64,000 nucleotides of DNA from Erythrobacteraceae bacterium (GTDB lineage Bacteria; Pseudomonadota; Alphaproteobacteria; Sphingomonadales; Sphingomonadaceae): NCBI GenBank assembly GCA_027489065.1, contig JAIYAM010000002.1, forward strand, positions 40,512-104,511, written 5' to 3'. Shown here one piece after another: positions 54,896 through 63,110 of the stretch. The translations under genes and the position numbers were made by a program. The notes below the pieces were generated by a model. That model was not told the DNA's origin. It worked only from the letters and a program-made list of their open reading frames with translations, and did no database searches. Every line of letters begins with the position of its first letter. Within the stretch, counting starts at the first letter, position 1.

Positions 54896-56287
54896 ATGCT
54901 CGGTAAAGTCATCGGTAGGCTGTTCGGGCGCAAACCGCCCGAGCCAAAGAGCCGGATCGCCTATCTGCTCGAAATCCATCACGACTGGGTCGAAGCGAAG
55001 GTCGAAGCCTGGGACGGTCTCGACAAGGCCGGCTTGATCGAACGCCAGATCGCCGAGGGCGATGCCCGTATGGCGACCCTGAACCTCGGCGGCCATGCAC
55101 GCAATTATTTCGACCTTGCGGGCCTCTACTGGGGGCAGGGGGACATCGAGAGAGCGCGACACTACCTCGAAAAGACGCTGAAGCGTCACGAGCGGATGCT
55201 TGCCTATTGCGACGAGCGCGGGCCGCTGTGGCCGAACGAGTACTCCGACGAATCCGATGTGCGGATCGCAGCCTGTCTGCTCGGCCGCTCCGTTTCGCGA
55301 GTCCCCAGAAGGCCCCGGGATGAACCGGATCTCTACCCCTCGTTCAAAGCCATCCTCCTCGATGCGATGACCGGCGATGCGCCTCTCGACATGGTGCGCT
55401 GGCAGGACTGGGAGGACAGCACGGTCAGAAACCGCTGGCCCAAGTTCCAGGTCGCCGAGGCGCAGTTCTACCGCCGCGCTCTGACGGGCGAGTTCACGAA
55501 TGGCGCGGCGTTGCTGGCGGCGCACGAGGCACTTTGGAAGTCGAAGGCGGGCAAGACCTTCGAGCCGGGGTGGTTCAACGGCTATGATGACAATGACTTG
55601 ATCATCGATACGCTGTTCGCCGCAGTCCTCAAACGGATCGGGTGGGAAGGGCGCTACCGCCACAGCTGGCCGGAGACGCTGCCCTATGTCTCCACGCCCG
55701 AGACCACCCGCGAGCCGGATCGCTTTATCGCCGTTGCCGCCGCCCCGCTGCCAGCGCCATCGGCCGACACGGGCATCATCGCCGATCCGCAAGAGGCGCG
55801 ACGGTTCCTCGACCATCACCTCGCCGCGCAGGTCGATGACGAGGGCAAAACGTTTTCTGCCGCGCGCCCGGCGAAGGAAGCCGGCAAGGTCGCGACCGCG
55901 ATGAAGGAGCTTGGCTGGGCCCGTGATCCCGCGGCGCTCGATCTCATGCGCGCTTACCGTATGGATCACGTGCTGACCCGCCGTTCGCACCTGTCGCTGT
56001 GCGATCCGGTGGGGCGCTCGCCCGCCACGCTCAAGGGCTGGACGCAGGCCATGACGCAGGATTTCGGCCTGCATCCCGATTTCCTCGCCATCGCCGAGAG
56101 CGAGGAGCGGTCCGATTACTCGGACCCGCAGGGCCTCTGGTATGTGCTGTGGGTGAAGGACCGCAAGGTTTACGCCGTGGACCGCGACGATTGGCACGAT
56201 CCGGCGCTGGCAACACGTGGTGCCAAGCCGGGCCTGACGGTCTGGCCGTCCTATGTCAGCTTCGTTGCGTGGTGGGTGGGCGAGTGA
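54896..56287 (+). CDS. uncharacterised protein of 463 residues
   Basis: I do not recognise this protein. It begins MLGKVIGRLFGRKPPEPKS, has no signal peptide and no clear membrane helix. One TPR-like helix pair occurs at about 66-101 (ARNYFDLAGLYWGQGDIERA). The C-terminus has a WYVLWVKDRKVYAVDRDDW strand-rich block ending WPSYVSFVAWWVGE. High Trp/Asp content and intact length suggest a real cytosolic protein. It starts 29 bases after the ODC terminator and is flanked by a convergent PNPOx-like gene. Confidence 0.7.
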   Translation: MLGKVIGRLFGRKPPEPKSRIAYLLEIHHDWVEAKVEAWDGLDKAGLIERQIAEGDARMATLNLGGHARNYFDLAGLYWGQGDIERARHYLEKTLKRHERMLAYCDERGPLWPNEYSDESDVRIAACLLGRSVSRVPRRPRDEPDLYPSFKAILLDAMTGDAPLDMVRWQDWEDSTVRNRWPKFQVAEAQFYRRALTGEFTNGAALLAAHEALWKSKAGKTFEPGWFNGYDDNDLIIDTLFAAVLKRIGWEGRYRHSWPETLPYVSTPETTREPDRFIAVAAAPLPAPSADTGIIADPQEARRFLDHHLAAQVDDEGKTFSAARPAKEAGKVATAMKELGWARDPAALDLMRAYRMDHVLTRRSHLSLCDPVGRSPATLKGWTQAMTQDFGLHPDFLAIAESEERSDYSDPQGLWYVLWVKDRKVYAVDRDDWHDPALATRGAKPGLTVWPSYVSFVAWWVGE

Positions 56288-56315
56288 GGCCCACCCGGCG
56301 CACGCGGGTTGCTGC

Positions 56316-56834
56316 CTAGAGCTTCACCTCGGCGACCTTGTCCTGATAATCCTTCTTGGGATCGATCCCGAGCAGCATCTTGATCCCCGCCACAGTGGAT
56401 GAGGCGTCGATCCAGATCTCGGCATCCTCGGGGTCGAGGCGGACCAGCGCGATCTTGGGATCGTCCTTGCCCTGATACCAGGCTGCGACGAAGCGGTTCC
56501 AGAGGCGGTCGATGGTGGCGCGGTCGCGGGCGGTCGTCAGGTCGCCGTGGAGCGTCGCCCAGACGTCATGACCCTTCGAAGCAAAATGCGCCATCGCGCG
56601 CGGCGGCTCGCCTGCGAGTTCGGCCTGCTGGACCAAGCGGTAGAGTGCATTGTCGGTGGCGGTGAAGAACCACAGGGGCCCGCTGTATTCACCGTCCTTG
56701 TAGAGCTCGTCCTCGAGCTGTGCGGTCATCGGACGGGCGTGGCCGTCCTCGCCCTCGGCCATGCCGAGGAACATCGTCATGTCGCTCTTGAGCGCCTTCC
56801 AGAACTTCGAACGGATTTCCGCGTCGGTCGCCAT
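56316..56834 (-). CDS. pyridoxamine 5'-phosphate oxidase-like general stress protein
   Basis: Flavin-binding split-barrel protein of 172 residues of the general stress protein 26 (BLI-3) group: SDMTMFLGMAEGEDGHARPMTAQL, GPLWFFTATDNALYRLV and AWYQGKDDPKIALVRLDPEDAEIW. It binds FMN or F420-like cofactors and is often stress-induced. The ribosome site AAAGGAGA lies in the 3' arm of a 7-bp hairpin (56838-56858), so translation may be structure-gated. It converges with the unknown gene at 54896. Confidence 0.88.
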   Translation of the reverse strand: MATDAEIRSKFWKALKSDMTMFLGMAEGEDGHARPMTAQLEDELYKDGEYSGPLWFFTATDNALYRLVQQAELAGEPPRAMAHFASKGHDVWATLHGDLTTARDRATIDRLWNRFVAAWYQGKDDPKIALVRLDPEDAEIWIDASSTVAGIKMLLGIDPKKDYQDKVAEVKL

Positions 56835-56837
56835 GCT

Positions 56838-56858
56838 TGTCTCCTTTGATGGGAGACA
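56838..56858 (-). promoter_or_regulatory. hairpin that sequesters the PNPOx-gene ribosome site
   Basis: On the minus-strand mRNA, TGTCTCC pairs with GGAGACA around the loop CATCAAA. The right arm contains the Shine-Dalgarno (AGGAGA) that serves ATG 56834. This would hide the ribosome site at rest. Confidence 0.5.
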
Positions 56859-56890
56859 GGCCTAGCGCCGACGCGGAAAAATGTTCCGGA

Positions 56891-58072
56891 TCAGAAGACC
56901 TCGAAGAGACCGGCTGCCCCCATGCCGCCGCCAACGCACATGGTGACGACCACATACTTGGCGCCGCGGCGCTTGCCTTCGATCAGCGCGTGGCCGGTGC
57001 AGCGTGCGCCGGTCATGCCGTAGGGGTGGCCGATCGAGATCGAGCCGCCGCTGACGTTGAGGATGTCGTTGGGGATGCCGAGCGTGTCGCGGCAGTAGAG
57101 CACCTGCACCGCAAAGGCCTCGTTCAGCTCCCAAAGGCCGATGTCGTCCATCTTGAGGCCGGTCTGCTTCAGCAGCTTGGGGATCGCGAAGACCGGGCCG
57201 ATGCCCATCTCGTCAGGCTCGGTGCCGGCGACCGCCATGCCGACATAGCGGCCGAGCGGCTGGAGCCCGCGCTGCTCGGCAAGCTTGGCTTCCATCAGCA
57301 CGGATGCCGAGGAGCCGTCAGACAGCTGCGAAGCGTTGCCGGCGGTGATGCACATGCCCGGGCCCATGACCGGCTGCAGGCTCTGGAGGCCTTCCAGCGT
57401 GGTCTCGGGGCGGTTGCCTTCGTCCTTGGTGAGGGTGAATTCGGTCTGCGAGACTTCCTTCGTTTCCTTGTTCACCACGTTCATGGTGGTGGTCACGGGC
57501 ACGATCTCCGCATCGAAGCGGCCTTCGGCCTGCGCGGCGGCAGTGCGCATCTGCGACTGGTAGGCGTATTCGTCCTGCGCTTCGCGGCTGATGTTGTAGC
57601 GCTTGGCGACGGTCTCGGCGGTGCCGAGCATCGGCATGTAGACGTCCTTGTGCATCGCGATCAGCGAGCGGTCGGGCGATACGCGCATCTCGGGGGTCTG
57701 GACCATCGAGATCGAGTCCTGACCGCCGCCGACGACGATATCCATGTTGTCGACGATGATCTGCTTGGCCGCGGTGGCGATAGCCATCAGGCCCGAGGAG
57801 CACTGGCGGTCGATGGTCTGGCCGCTGACGGTGACCGGGCAGCCGGCACGCAGGGCGACCTGACGCGCGATGTTGCCGGCCTGGGTGCCTTGCGTGAGGA
57901 CCGCGCCCCAAACGACATCGTCGATCTGGCCGGCTTCGATGCCAGCGCGCTCGATGGCGGGGGCCAGCGAGAATGCGCCGAGGGTGGCGCCGGGGGTGGC
58001 GTTGAAGGCGCCCTTGTAAGCGCGCCCGATCGGCGTGCGGGCGGTGGAGACGATAACGGCGTCACGTGCCAT
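56891..58072 (-). CDS. acetyl-CoA C-acyltransferase (thiolase)
   Basis: A 393-residue thiolase of fatty acid degradation, cleaving 3-ketoacyl-CoA. The nucleophilic Cys is C91 in [25 protein letters not shown] and [14 protein letters not shown] supply Asn/His; the second Cys lies in [14 protein letters not shown] near the end. ATG 58072 has AAAGGAT upstream. It lies downstream of the maoC gene on the same strand, separated by a REP-like palindrome that may end or modulate transcription. Confidence 0.95.
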   Translation of the reverse strand: MARDAVIVSTARTPIGRAYKGAFNATPGATLGAFSLAPAIERAGIEAGQIDDVVWGAVLTQGTQAGNIARQVALRAGCPVTVSGQTIDRQCSSGLMAIATAAKQIIVDNMDIVVGGGQDSISMVQTPEMRVSPDRSLIAMHKDVYMPMLGTAETVAKRYNISREAQDEYAYQSQMRTAAAQAEGRFDAEIVPVTTTMNVVNKETKEVSQTEFTLTKDEGNRPETTLEGLQSLQPVMGPGMCITAGNASQLSDGSSASVLMEAKLAEQRGLQPLGRYVGMAVAGTEPDEMGIGPVFAIPKLLKQTGLKMDDIGLWELNEAFAVQVLYCRDTLGIPNDILNVSGGSISIGHPYGMTGARCTGHALIEGKRRGAKYVVVTMCVGGGMGAAGLFEVF

Positions 58073-58104
58073 GATGGGGGTATCCTTTTATCTCTTTCGT
58101 CACC

Positions 58105-58184
58105 GTCACCCCGACGCAGGCCGGGGCCCAGTGATGTTAGGCGGGGTTCTTTAGGCTCTGGGCCCCGGCCTGCGCCGGGGTGAC
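58105..58184. repeat. REP-like inverted repeat (27-base arms) between maoC and thiolase
   Basis: Left arm 58105-58131 and right arm 58158-58184 are reverse complements with one mismatch; the outer ends are GTCACCCCG/CGGGGTGAC and the inner ends GGGGCCCAG/CTGGGCCCC, around a 26-base loop. GTCACCCCGGCGCAGGCC-type palindromes are common intergenic repeats in sphingomonad genomes. On the minus strand it could end the maoC transcript. Confidence 0.85.
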
Positions 58185-58206
58185 GTCCAGAACCGAGGGA
58201 GCAAAA

Positions 58207-58656
58207 TCACACGAAGTACTGCGTGATCCATTCGCAGATCAGGGCGGGCTTTTCCTCGCCTTCGATCTCGATGGTAATCTCGCAGGTCTGCTGCCACTGG
58301 CCCGGGCGCTTTTCGACCATTTCGGTCAGCTTCCACACGCCGCGGATGCGCTTGCCAGCGCGGACCGGCGCGATGAAGCGCGTCTTGTTGCCGCCGTAGT
58401 TCACGCCCATCTTCACCCCGTCGATGCGCGGGGCGCCGCCCTGTGCACCGAGATAGGGGATCATCGACAGCGTCAGGAAGCCGTGAGCGATGGTCCCGCC
58501 GAACGGGGTCATCTTGGCCATCTCTTCGTTGACGTGGATGAACTGGTGGTCACCGGTCGCTTCGGCGAACTGGTTGATGCGTTCCTGGCTCATTTCGGCC
58601 CATTCGCTGGTGCCGATCACTTCGCCGACCTTGGCGGCCAATTCCTGCGGGTTCAT
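58207..58656 (-). CDS. MaoC-type (R)-specific enoyl-CoA hydratase
   Basis: Hot-dog-fold hydratase of 149 residues: SEWAEMSQERINQFAEATGDHQFIHVNEEMAK contains the catalytic Asp/His pair (GDHQFIH), then PFGGTIAHGFLTLSMIPYL, the family helix. It hydrates 2-enoyl-CoA in fatty acid metabolism. ATG 58656 has GGAGGAGGAT upstream. It is placed before thiolase, consistent with a beta-oxidation-type pair. Confidence 0.93.
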   Translation of the reverse strand: MNPQELAAKVGEVIGTSEWAEMSQERINQFAEATGDHQFIHVNEEMAKMTPFGGTIAHGFLTLSMIPYLGAQGGAPRIDGVKMGVNYGGNKTRFIAPVRAGKRIRGVWKLTEMVEKRPGQWQQTCEITIEIEGEEKPALICEWITQYFV

Positions 58657-58769
58657 GGGGATCCTCCTCCTGTGCCGAACGGCGGAATCCCGTGCGGCCT
58701 GCGCGTCTTTGCGGGCCGCTTCATGGCGCAACATACAGGGGAGCGCAACGTCCCCGGATCGCTGGGCAG

Positions 58770-60152
58770 CTATGCCGCTACGGCACCGCGCATCTTCGCC
58801 CCTGCCACCATGCGCCGGGAGGCGCTGCGCTCGAGCGTCGAGCGCGCCGAATCGATGCGGCGGCAAAAGGTGTGGAGCGCAATCTGGAGGCCCACCAGCA
58901 TCAGCATCACCGGCTGATAGGCGATCCCCTGGAAGGTCGCTCCGATGAGGTAGATCACCGCGCCCATCTGCAGCGCGCCGGCCAGCGGGGCGATCCAGCG
59001 CTCCGTTGCGTCCTCGGCGCGCCTCCAGCGGCGCTGAAGGCGCTCCATCTGCCACAGGCCGATCAAGTGGAGCGCGAGCCACATGATCAGACCCGGCCAG
59101 CCCTGTTCACCGAGCATCTCGAAAATCGAAGAGTGGAAGGCGCGGCCTTCATCGACCACTTCGCGGTACTCGATCGTAGTGGTGCTCCCGTCCGTCTTCT
59201 TGACCGGCATGGTGTAGGTGAAGCGGTTCGAACGATAGGCGTCGAACCCTCCGCCGAGCGGGTTCTGCGCGGCGTAGTCGATGGTCCATTCCCACACCGC
59301 GACGCGGGTCGAGGCGCTCTCGTCGCCGCTCGGCTCGCCGATGGTCGCCATGCGCTGGTAGAAGGACTGAGGCAGGAAGGGCAGGGCGACCAGCCCGAGC
59401 GCGCCGGCACCGGCGATGAACAGCAGCCGCCGCCTGGTGTGGCGCAGCATCATCGCGGCAAGGGCGGCGATGCACAGCAGGCCGGTCCGCGCTTCGGTGC
59501 CGACGGGGATCAGCAGACAGGCGAAGGTGAGTGCGACTGCAAAGACCACCGCCGTCCAGTGGCGCGGGAAGATCGTCCCGTGGTTCACGATCCACCACAG
59601 CAGAGGAATAAGCCCGATCGCCACCGTGGCCAGAGTCGAGCTCTCGTAGATCCCCGAATTGTCGTTCACGAAGAAGCTGAGGTTGGCGTAGCCGCCGCCA
59701 CCGAGGACGGTCTTCATCCCGGCCCCGATCACGATCGTGGCGACCGTGAGCACTAGCACCGTCGCCAATCCCTCGATCCGCGCGCGGGTGGTGAGGGTGA
59801 GAGGCAGGAAGATCGCGAAGAGCAGCGCCTTCCACACCCAGTCCCACTTGGTCGCTGCCTCTTCAGGGAAATCGGCATGCCCGGTGGTCCACCAGCAGTA
59901 GAGCAGCAGGGCAACCATCAGGCCCTGCCTCGGCGTGAAGCGCGCGCCGTGCTTGCCATCGAGCGCAAGCCAGCCGCCGAAGGCCGCAGCGAAGGCGATC
60001 AACGAGACCGGCAGGCTCGCAATCAGCGAATAGCCGATCTTCTGGGGCGCAAGGATGTCGATGTAGACATACAGCAGCACCCACAGGAACGGGCGCCTGA
60101 GCCCCAGCACCAGCACGTAGCCGATGAAGGCGAGGAGGACGATGTCCATCAT
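58770..60152 (-). CDS. putative O-glycosylation ligase, exosortase A system-associated
   Basis: A 460-residue membrane protein with about ten helices, in the Wzy_C/O-ligase superfamily, close to TIGR03097. Signature parts: RRPFLWVLLYVYIDILAPQKIGYSL, FFVNDNSGIYESSTLATVAIGLIPLLWW, AVWEWTIDYAAQNPLGGGFDAY and GRAFHSSIFEMLGEQGWPGLI. In exosortase-A gene sets it is thought to attach glycans to PEP-CTERM proteins. No exosortase or PEP-CTERM gene is in the window, so only part of the set is seen. A small membrane protein gene precedes it by 4 bases. Confidence 0.88.
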   Translation of the reverse strand: MMDIVLLAFIGYVLVLGLRRPFLWVLLYVYIDILAPQKIGYSLIASLPVSLIAFAAAFGGWLALDGKHGARFTPRQGLMVALLLYCWWTTGHADFPEEAATKWDWVWKALLFAIFLPLTLTTRARIEGLATVLVLTVATIVIGAGMKTVLGGGGYANLSFFVNDNSGIYESSTLATVAIGLIPLLWWIVNHGTIFPRHWTAVVFAVALTFACLLIPVGTEARTGLLCIAALAAMMLRHTRRRLLFIAGAGALGLVALPFLPQSFYQRMATIGEPSGDESASTRVAVWEWTIDYAAQNPLGGGFDAYRSNRFTYTMPVKKTDGSTTTIEYREVVDEGRAFHSSIFEMLGEQGWPGLIMWLALHLIGLWQMERLQRRWRRAEDATERWIAPLAGALQMGAVIYLIGATFQGIAYQPVMLMLVGLQIALHTFCRRIDSARSTLERSASRRMVAGAKMRGAVAA

Positions 60153-60156
60153 GGCA

Positions 60157-60369
60157 CTAGGCGTCCGTATCCGGCTCGTCGTCGCCGGTCTGGCGTTCTC
60201 GCCGCGCAGCGTTGCGACCGGCGGTGCTTGCCGCCTTGCGGTTGCCCTCGGCCTCCGTCTGGAGCGCGCCGATCAGCGGATCATCGTCCAGCCCCGGCCG
60301 CATCACCAGCCGCAGCAGGGCGATGGCCAGAAGGCCATGTCCAAGGGCGAGCGCGAAATAGTCGATCAT
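60157..60369 (-). CDS. small membrane protein of the exosortase-associated locus
   Basis: A 70-residue protein: one membrane helix (MIDYFALALGHGLLAIALLRLVM), then a charged cytosolic tail (GRNAARRERQTGDDEPDTDA). ATG 60369; the frame extending to 60462 would overlap the divergent glycosyltransferase start. Only 4 bases separate it from the O-ligase, so the two are cotranscribed. The function is unknown. Confidence 0.7.
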   Translation of the reverse strand: MIDYFALALGHGLLAIALLRLVMRPGLDDDPLIGALQTEAEGNRKAASTAGRNAARRERQTGDDEPDTDA

Positions 60370-60460
60370 GGGGCGGCAATGTCCGGGGCGGCTGGGCGAC
60401 TGCGATACTCCGGAGGCAGTTGACGCCGCGTTAAGCACGCGTGCGATAGGTGATCGGCCC

Positions 60461-61714
60461 ATGACCCGCGTTCTTCATGTCCTCGATCACTCGTTGCCGC
60501 TGCACAGCGGCTACACCTTCCGCACCCGCGCGATCCTCAAGGCGCAGGAGGCTCTGGGTCTGGAAGTGCGCGGGATCACCGGGCAGCGCCACAATCTCGA
60601 AGCGGCCGTAGCGGGCCCGCGCGAAGAGGCCGATGGGCTGATCTTCCATCGCACCCCGGGGCTGCCGTCCGGCCTCCCTGCCTTGCGAGAGCTGGGCGAG
60701 ATCGAATCGCTTGGTGCAGCCATCCACGCCGTCGCCGAGGAATGGCGCCCGGACATCATCCACGCCCATTCGCCCGCACTCGGCGGCGCGGCGGCCGAGC
60801 GCGCGGCGCGGGCGCTCGGCGTGCCCTTCGTCTACGAGATCCGCGCCTTCTGGGAGGATGCCGCGGTCGGCAACCTTTCCGGCACCGAAGGCAATCTCAA
60901 ATACCGCCTGACCCGCGCACTCGAAACCCGTGTGGCGCGTGCAGCCGATGCGCTGTTCACGATCTGCCACGGCCTCAAGGACGACCTTGCCGCGCGCGGT
61001 ATCTCCAAGGAGCGCATCCGGGTCATGCCCAATGGCGTCGATCTCGGCCTGTTCGGCGATCCGCCCCCGCGCGACGATGCCCTTGCGGGGGCGCTCGGAA
61101 TCGCGCCGGGCGCGCCGGTGATCGGCTACATTGGCAGCTTCTACGCCTATGAGGGCGTCGACGACCTGATCGCGGCCATGCCACTCTTGCGTGCATCGCA
61201 TCCGCATGCGCGCCTGCTGCTGGTCGGCGCCGGGCCGATGGACGACGCGTGGCGCGCCGCCGCCGCCGCTCTGCCGGAGCCCGAAGCCGTGATCTTCACC
61301 GGCCGGGTGCCCCACGACGAGGTCGAGCGCTACTATTCGCTGGTCGACGTGCTCGCCTACCCGAGGAAGAGCCAGCGCCTCACCGATCTCGTCACGCCCT
61401 TGAAGCCGCTCGAGGCGATGGCGCAGCGTCGCCTTGTCGCGGCCTCGGCCGTCGGCGGGCACCGCGAGCTTATCGCCGACGGCGAGACGGGCATCCTGTT
61501 CCCGCCCGACGATCCGGACGCCTGCGCCGCCGCGCTCGCCCGGCTGCTCGATAACCGCGAGGGCTGGGAGAGAATGAAGGCGTGCGCGCAGGCCCATGTT
61601 CGCGACCGTCACGACTGGGCAACCAATGCGCGCGGTTATCTCGATGTTTACCATCTCTTGCTAGCCGGAGGGCAAGGCGATCGCGCACAGCGCGTCGTCG
61701 CAACGGCAGGGTGA
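60461..61714 (+). CDS. glycosyltransferase, exosortase A system-associated (TIGR04063-like)
   Basis: GT4-type GT-B enzyme of 417 residues: VLHVLDHSLPLHSGYTFRTRAIL is the hallmark opening of the exosortase-A-associated group. Next come DIIHAHSPALGGAAAERAAR, IRVMPNGVDLGLFG, and DVLAYPRKSQRLTDLVTPLKPLEAMAQ (donor-binding E/K site). It is divergent from the O-ligase pair; ATG 60461. The following gene starts on or 9 bases after its stop, so an operon is likely. Confidence 0.92.
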   Translation: MTRVLHVLDHSLPLHSGYTFRTRAILKAQEALGLEVRGITGQRHNLEAAVAGPREEADGLIFHRTPGLPSGLPALRELGEIESLGAAIHAVAEEWRPDIIHAHSPALGGAAAERAARALGVPFVYEIRAFWEDAAVGNLSGTEGNLKYRLTRALETRVARAADALFTICHGLKDDLAARGISKERIRVMPNGVDLGLFGDPPPRDDALAGALGIAPGAPVIGYIGSFYAYEGVDDLIAAMPLLRASHPHARLLLVGAGPMDDAWRAAAAALPEPEAVIFTGRVPHDEVERYYSLVDVLAYPRKSQRLTDLVTPLKPLEAMAQRRLVAASAVGGHRELIADGETGILFPPDDPDACAAALARLLDNREGWERMKACAQAHVRDRHDWATNARGYLDVYHLLLAGGQGDRAQRVVATAG

Positions 61715-61722
61715 AAGACACG

Positions 61723-62805
61723 ATGACATCGGGGCGCAAGGTTCGGACCAGGCAACGCAAGGCGGGCAGGGCGCCCAAGCGCGACCCCAAGGCGCTGATC
61801 GCACATCCTTCCTTCGCGCCACTGCTCGGCGTGTGGGGCGCGCTTCTGGGGGGGCTTGCCGTCATGGTCATGCCCGGCACGCTGATCGAGACCGCGACCC
61901 GCAGCACGCTGCTGGCCACTTTCGACGTGCCGCTCCAGGCGACCCTCGCAGGCGCATTGGCGCTGGTGCTGGGCGCGGTGCTGTTCGTGCCGGCGGCGGT
62001 GAAGTCTGCGGAAGTGCGGCGCCGGATGAATCCTTTTTCGGTCGTCGACAGCATCGTGCGCCGGGTGAGCCCGATCGATCCGGTGCGCGACCTGGGCACG
62101 AAGAGCCTTGACGATCCGATCGAGACCATGCCCTTCGCCACGCCCGCATGGCGCGATGCCGAAGTTGCCGAGCCGCACCGAGTGCCCGAGCCTGAGCCCA
62201 AGCTCGAATCCGAGCCAGAACAGCAGCCGCTGCCGCGCTTCATGCGGCAGCCTCCCGCCGAACCCGCGCCCTCGCAGGTGCCCGAACCCGCACGCGAAGT
62301 CGAACCGGCAATCGTCGCCGAGGCGCCGCTGGCAAGCGCACCGCAGGCGCTCGACCTTGCGGAGTTTGCCGAACTGCCCGGCCGCAACGCGGTGTGGGTA
62401 GAAGAAGCGCCTGTCCCGCTGCCGCCGGTGCAACAGGCGGCTGCCGCGACCACCTTCGTGCCTCTGCGCGAAGCGCCCGCGCCCGAGCCGCGCCGTCCTG
62501 CCCCGCCGCCGCCCCCGGCGCCCGGCACCGCCGCGCTCGCCCGCCTGCGTGCGACGCCGGCCAGCGAGCTCAGCATGGTGGAGATGATCGAACGCTTCGC
62601 CGGTGCGCTCCACGAACACCGCACAGCGCAGCCCGCACGCGCCCTCACCGCAGACGAGCTCGCGGCCCGTGAGGCGGCTTTGGGCGAGGCCCTGAAGGCG
62701 CTGGCAGCGCTGAGCGGCGCAGGTGCTCCGCCCCGGCCGGTCACTGGCGACGAACCGCTGCGCGCTGCGCTCACCCAGCTGCATCCGAGGCGCGGAGCGG
62801 CCTGA
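61723..62805 (+). CDS. Pro/Glu-rich membrane protein, uncharacterised
   Basis: A 360-residue protein. The N-terminus is basic, then two membrane helices (about 31-51 and 70-92), a Pro/Glu/Ala-rich linker (about 150-275), and a helical C-terminal domain with SELSMVEMIERFAGALHEHR and ALTADELAAREAALGEAL. ATG 61723 is used; a GTG at 61711 overlapping the previous stop is possible. It is downstream of the exosortase-associated glycosyltransferase. I do not recognise a function; similar proteins are frequent in sphingomonads. Confidence 0.65.
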   Translation: MTSGRKVRTRQRKAGRAPKRDPKALIAHPSFAPLLGVWGALLGGLAVMVMPGTLIETATRSTLLATFDVPLQATLAGALALVLGAVLFVPAAVKSAEVRRRMNPFSVVDSIVRRVSPIDPVRDLGTKSLDDPIETMPFATPAWRDAEVAEPHRVPEPEPKLESEPEQQPLPRFMRQPPAEPAPSQVPEPAREVEPAIVAEAPLASAPQALDLAEFAELPGRNAVWVEEAPVPLPPVQQAAAATTFVPLREAPAPEPRRPAPPPPPAPGTAALARLRATPASELSMVEMIERFAGALHEHRTAQPARALTADELAAREAALGEALKALAALSGAGAPPRPVTGDEPLRAALTQLHPRRGAA

Positions 62806-63110
62806 CGGCGGTCGGCCCGGAGACGGAGCCCCTCAGGCAGCGCGCAAAAGCTGCAACCGACCCCGGCTTTGCATGCAACCTGCGCAATGTATCAAAAGTT
62901 TGAATAGGTCTGCGAGAAATATTACTTCGCGCGTGACCCTTGCCAAACCCGCTTCCGGTCGGCATGAGGGCCGCAATCGGGCAAGAGCGAGCCTTCGCTG
63001 ACGGGGTTCTCGCGCGCGCCCGAGCGACCTGCCCTCAGGCGTGTTCTCTTGCATGAGCGATCATGTGTCAGGGTGCGCGCCTGTCGGCATCTGAAAGATC
63101 GGACTGACGC
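62806..63110. other. 305-base non-coding gap upstream of gltB
   Basis: No gene is supported. A less GC-rich stretch (62880-62925) contains AAGTTTGAATAGG and a 10-bp palindrome TTGCATGCAA at 62869-62878, which could be an operator. The gltB promoter must lie here, but I cannot place it. Confidence 0.4.
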
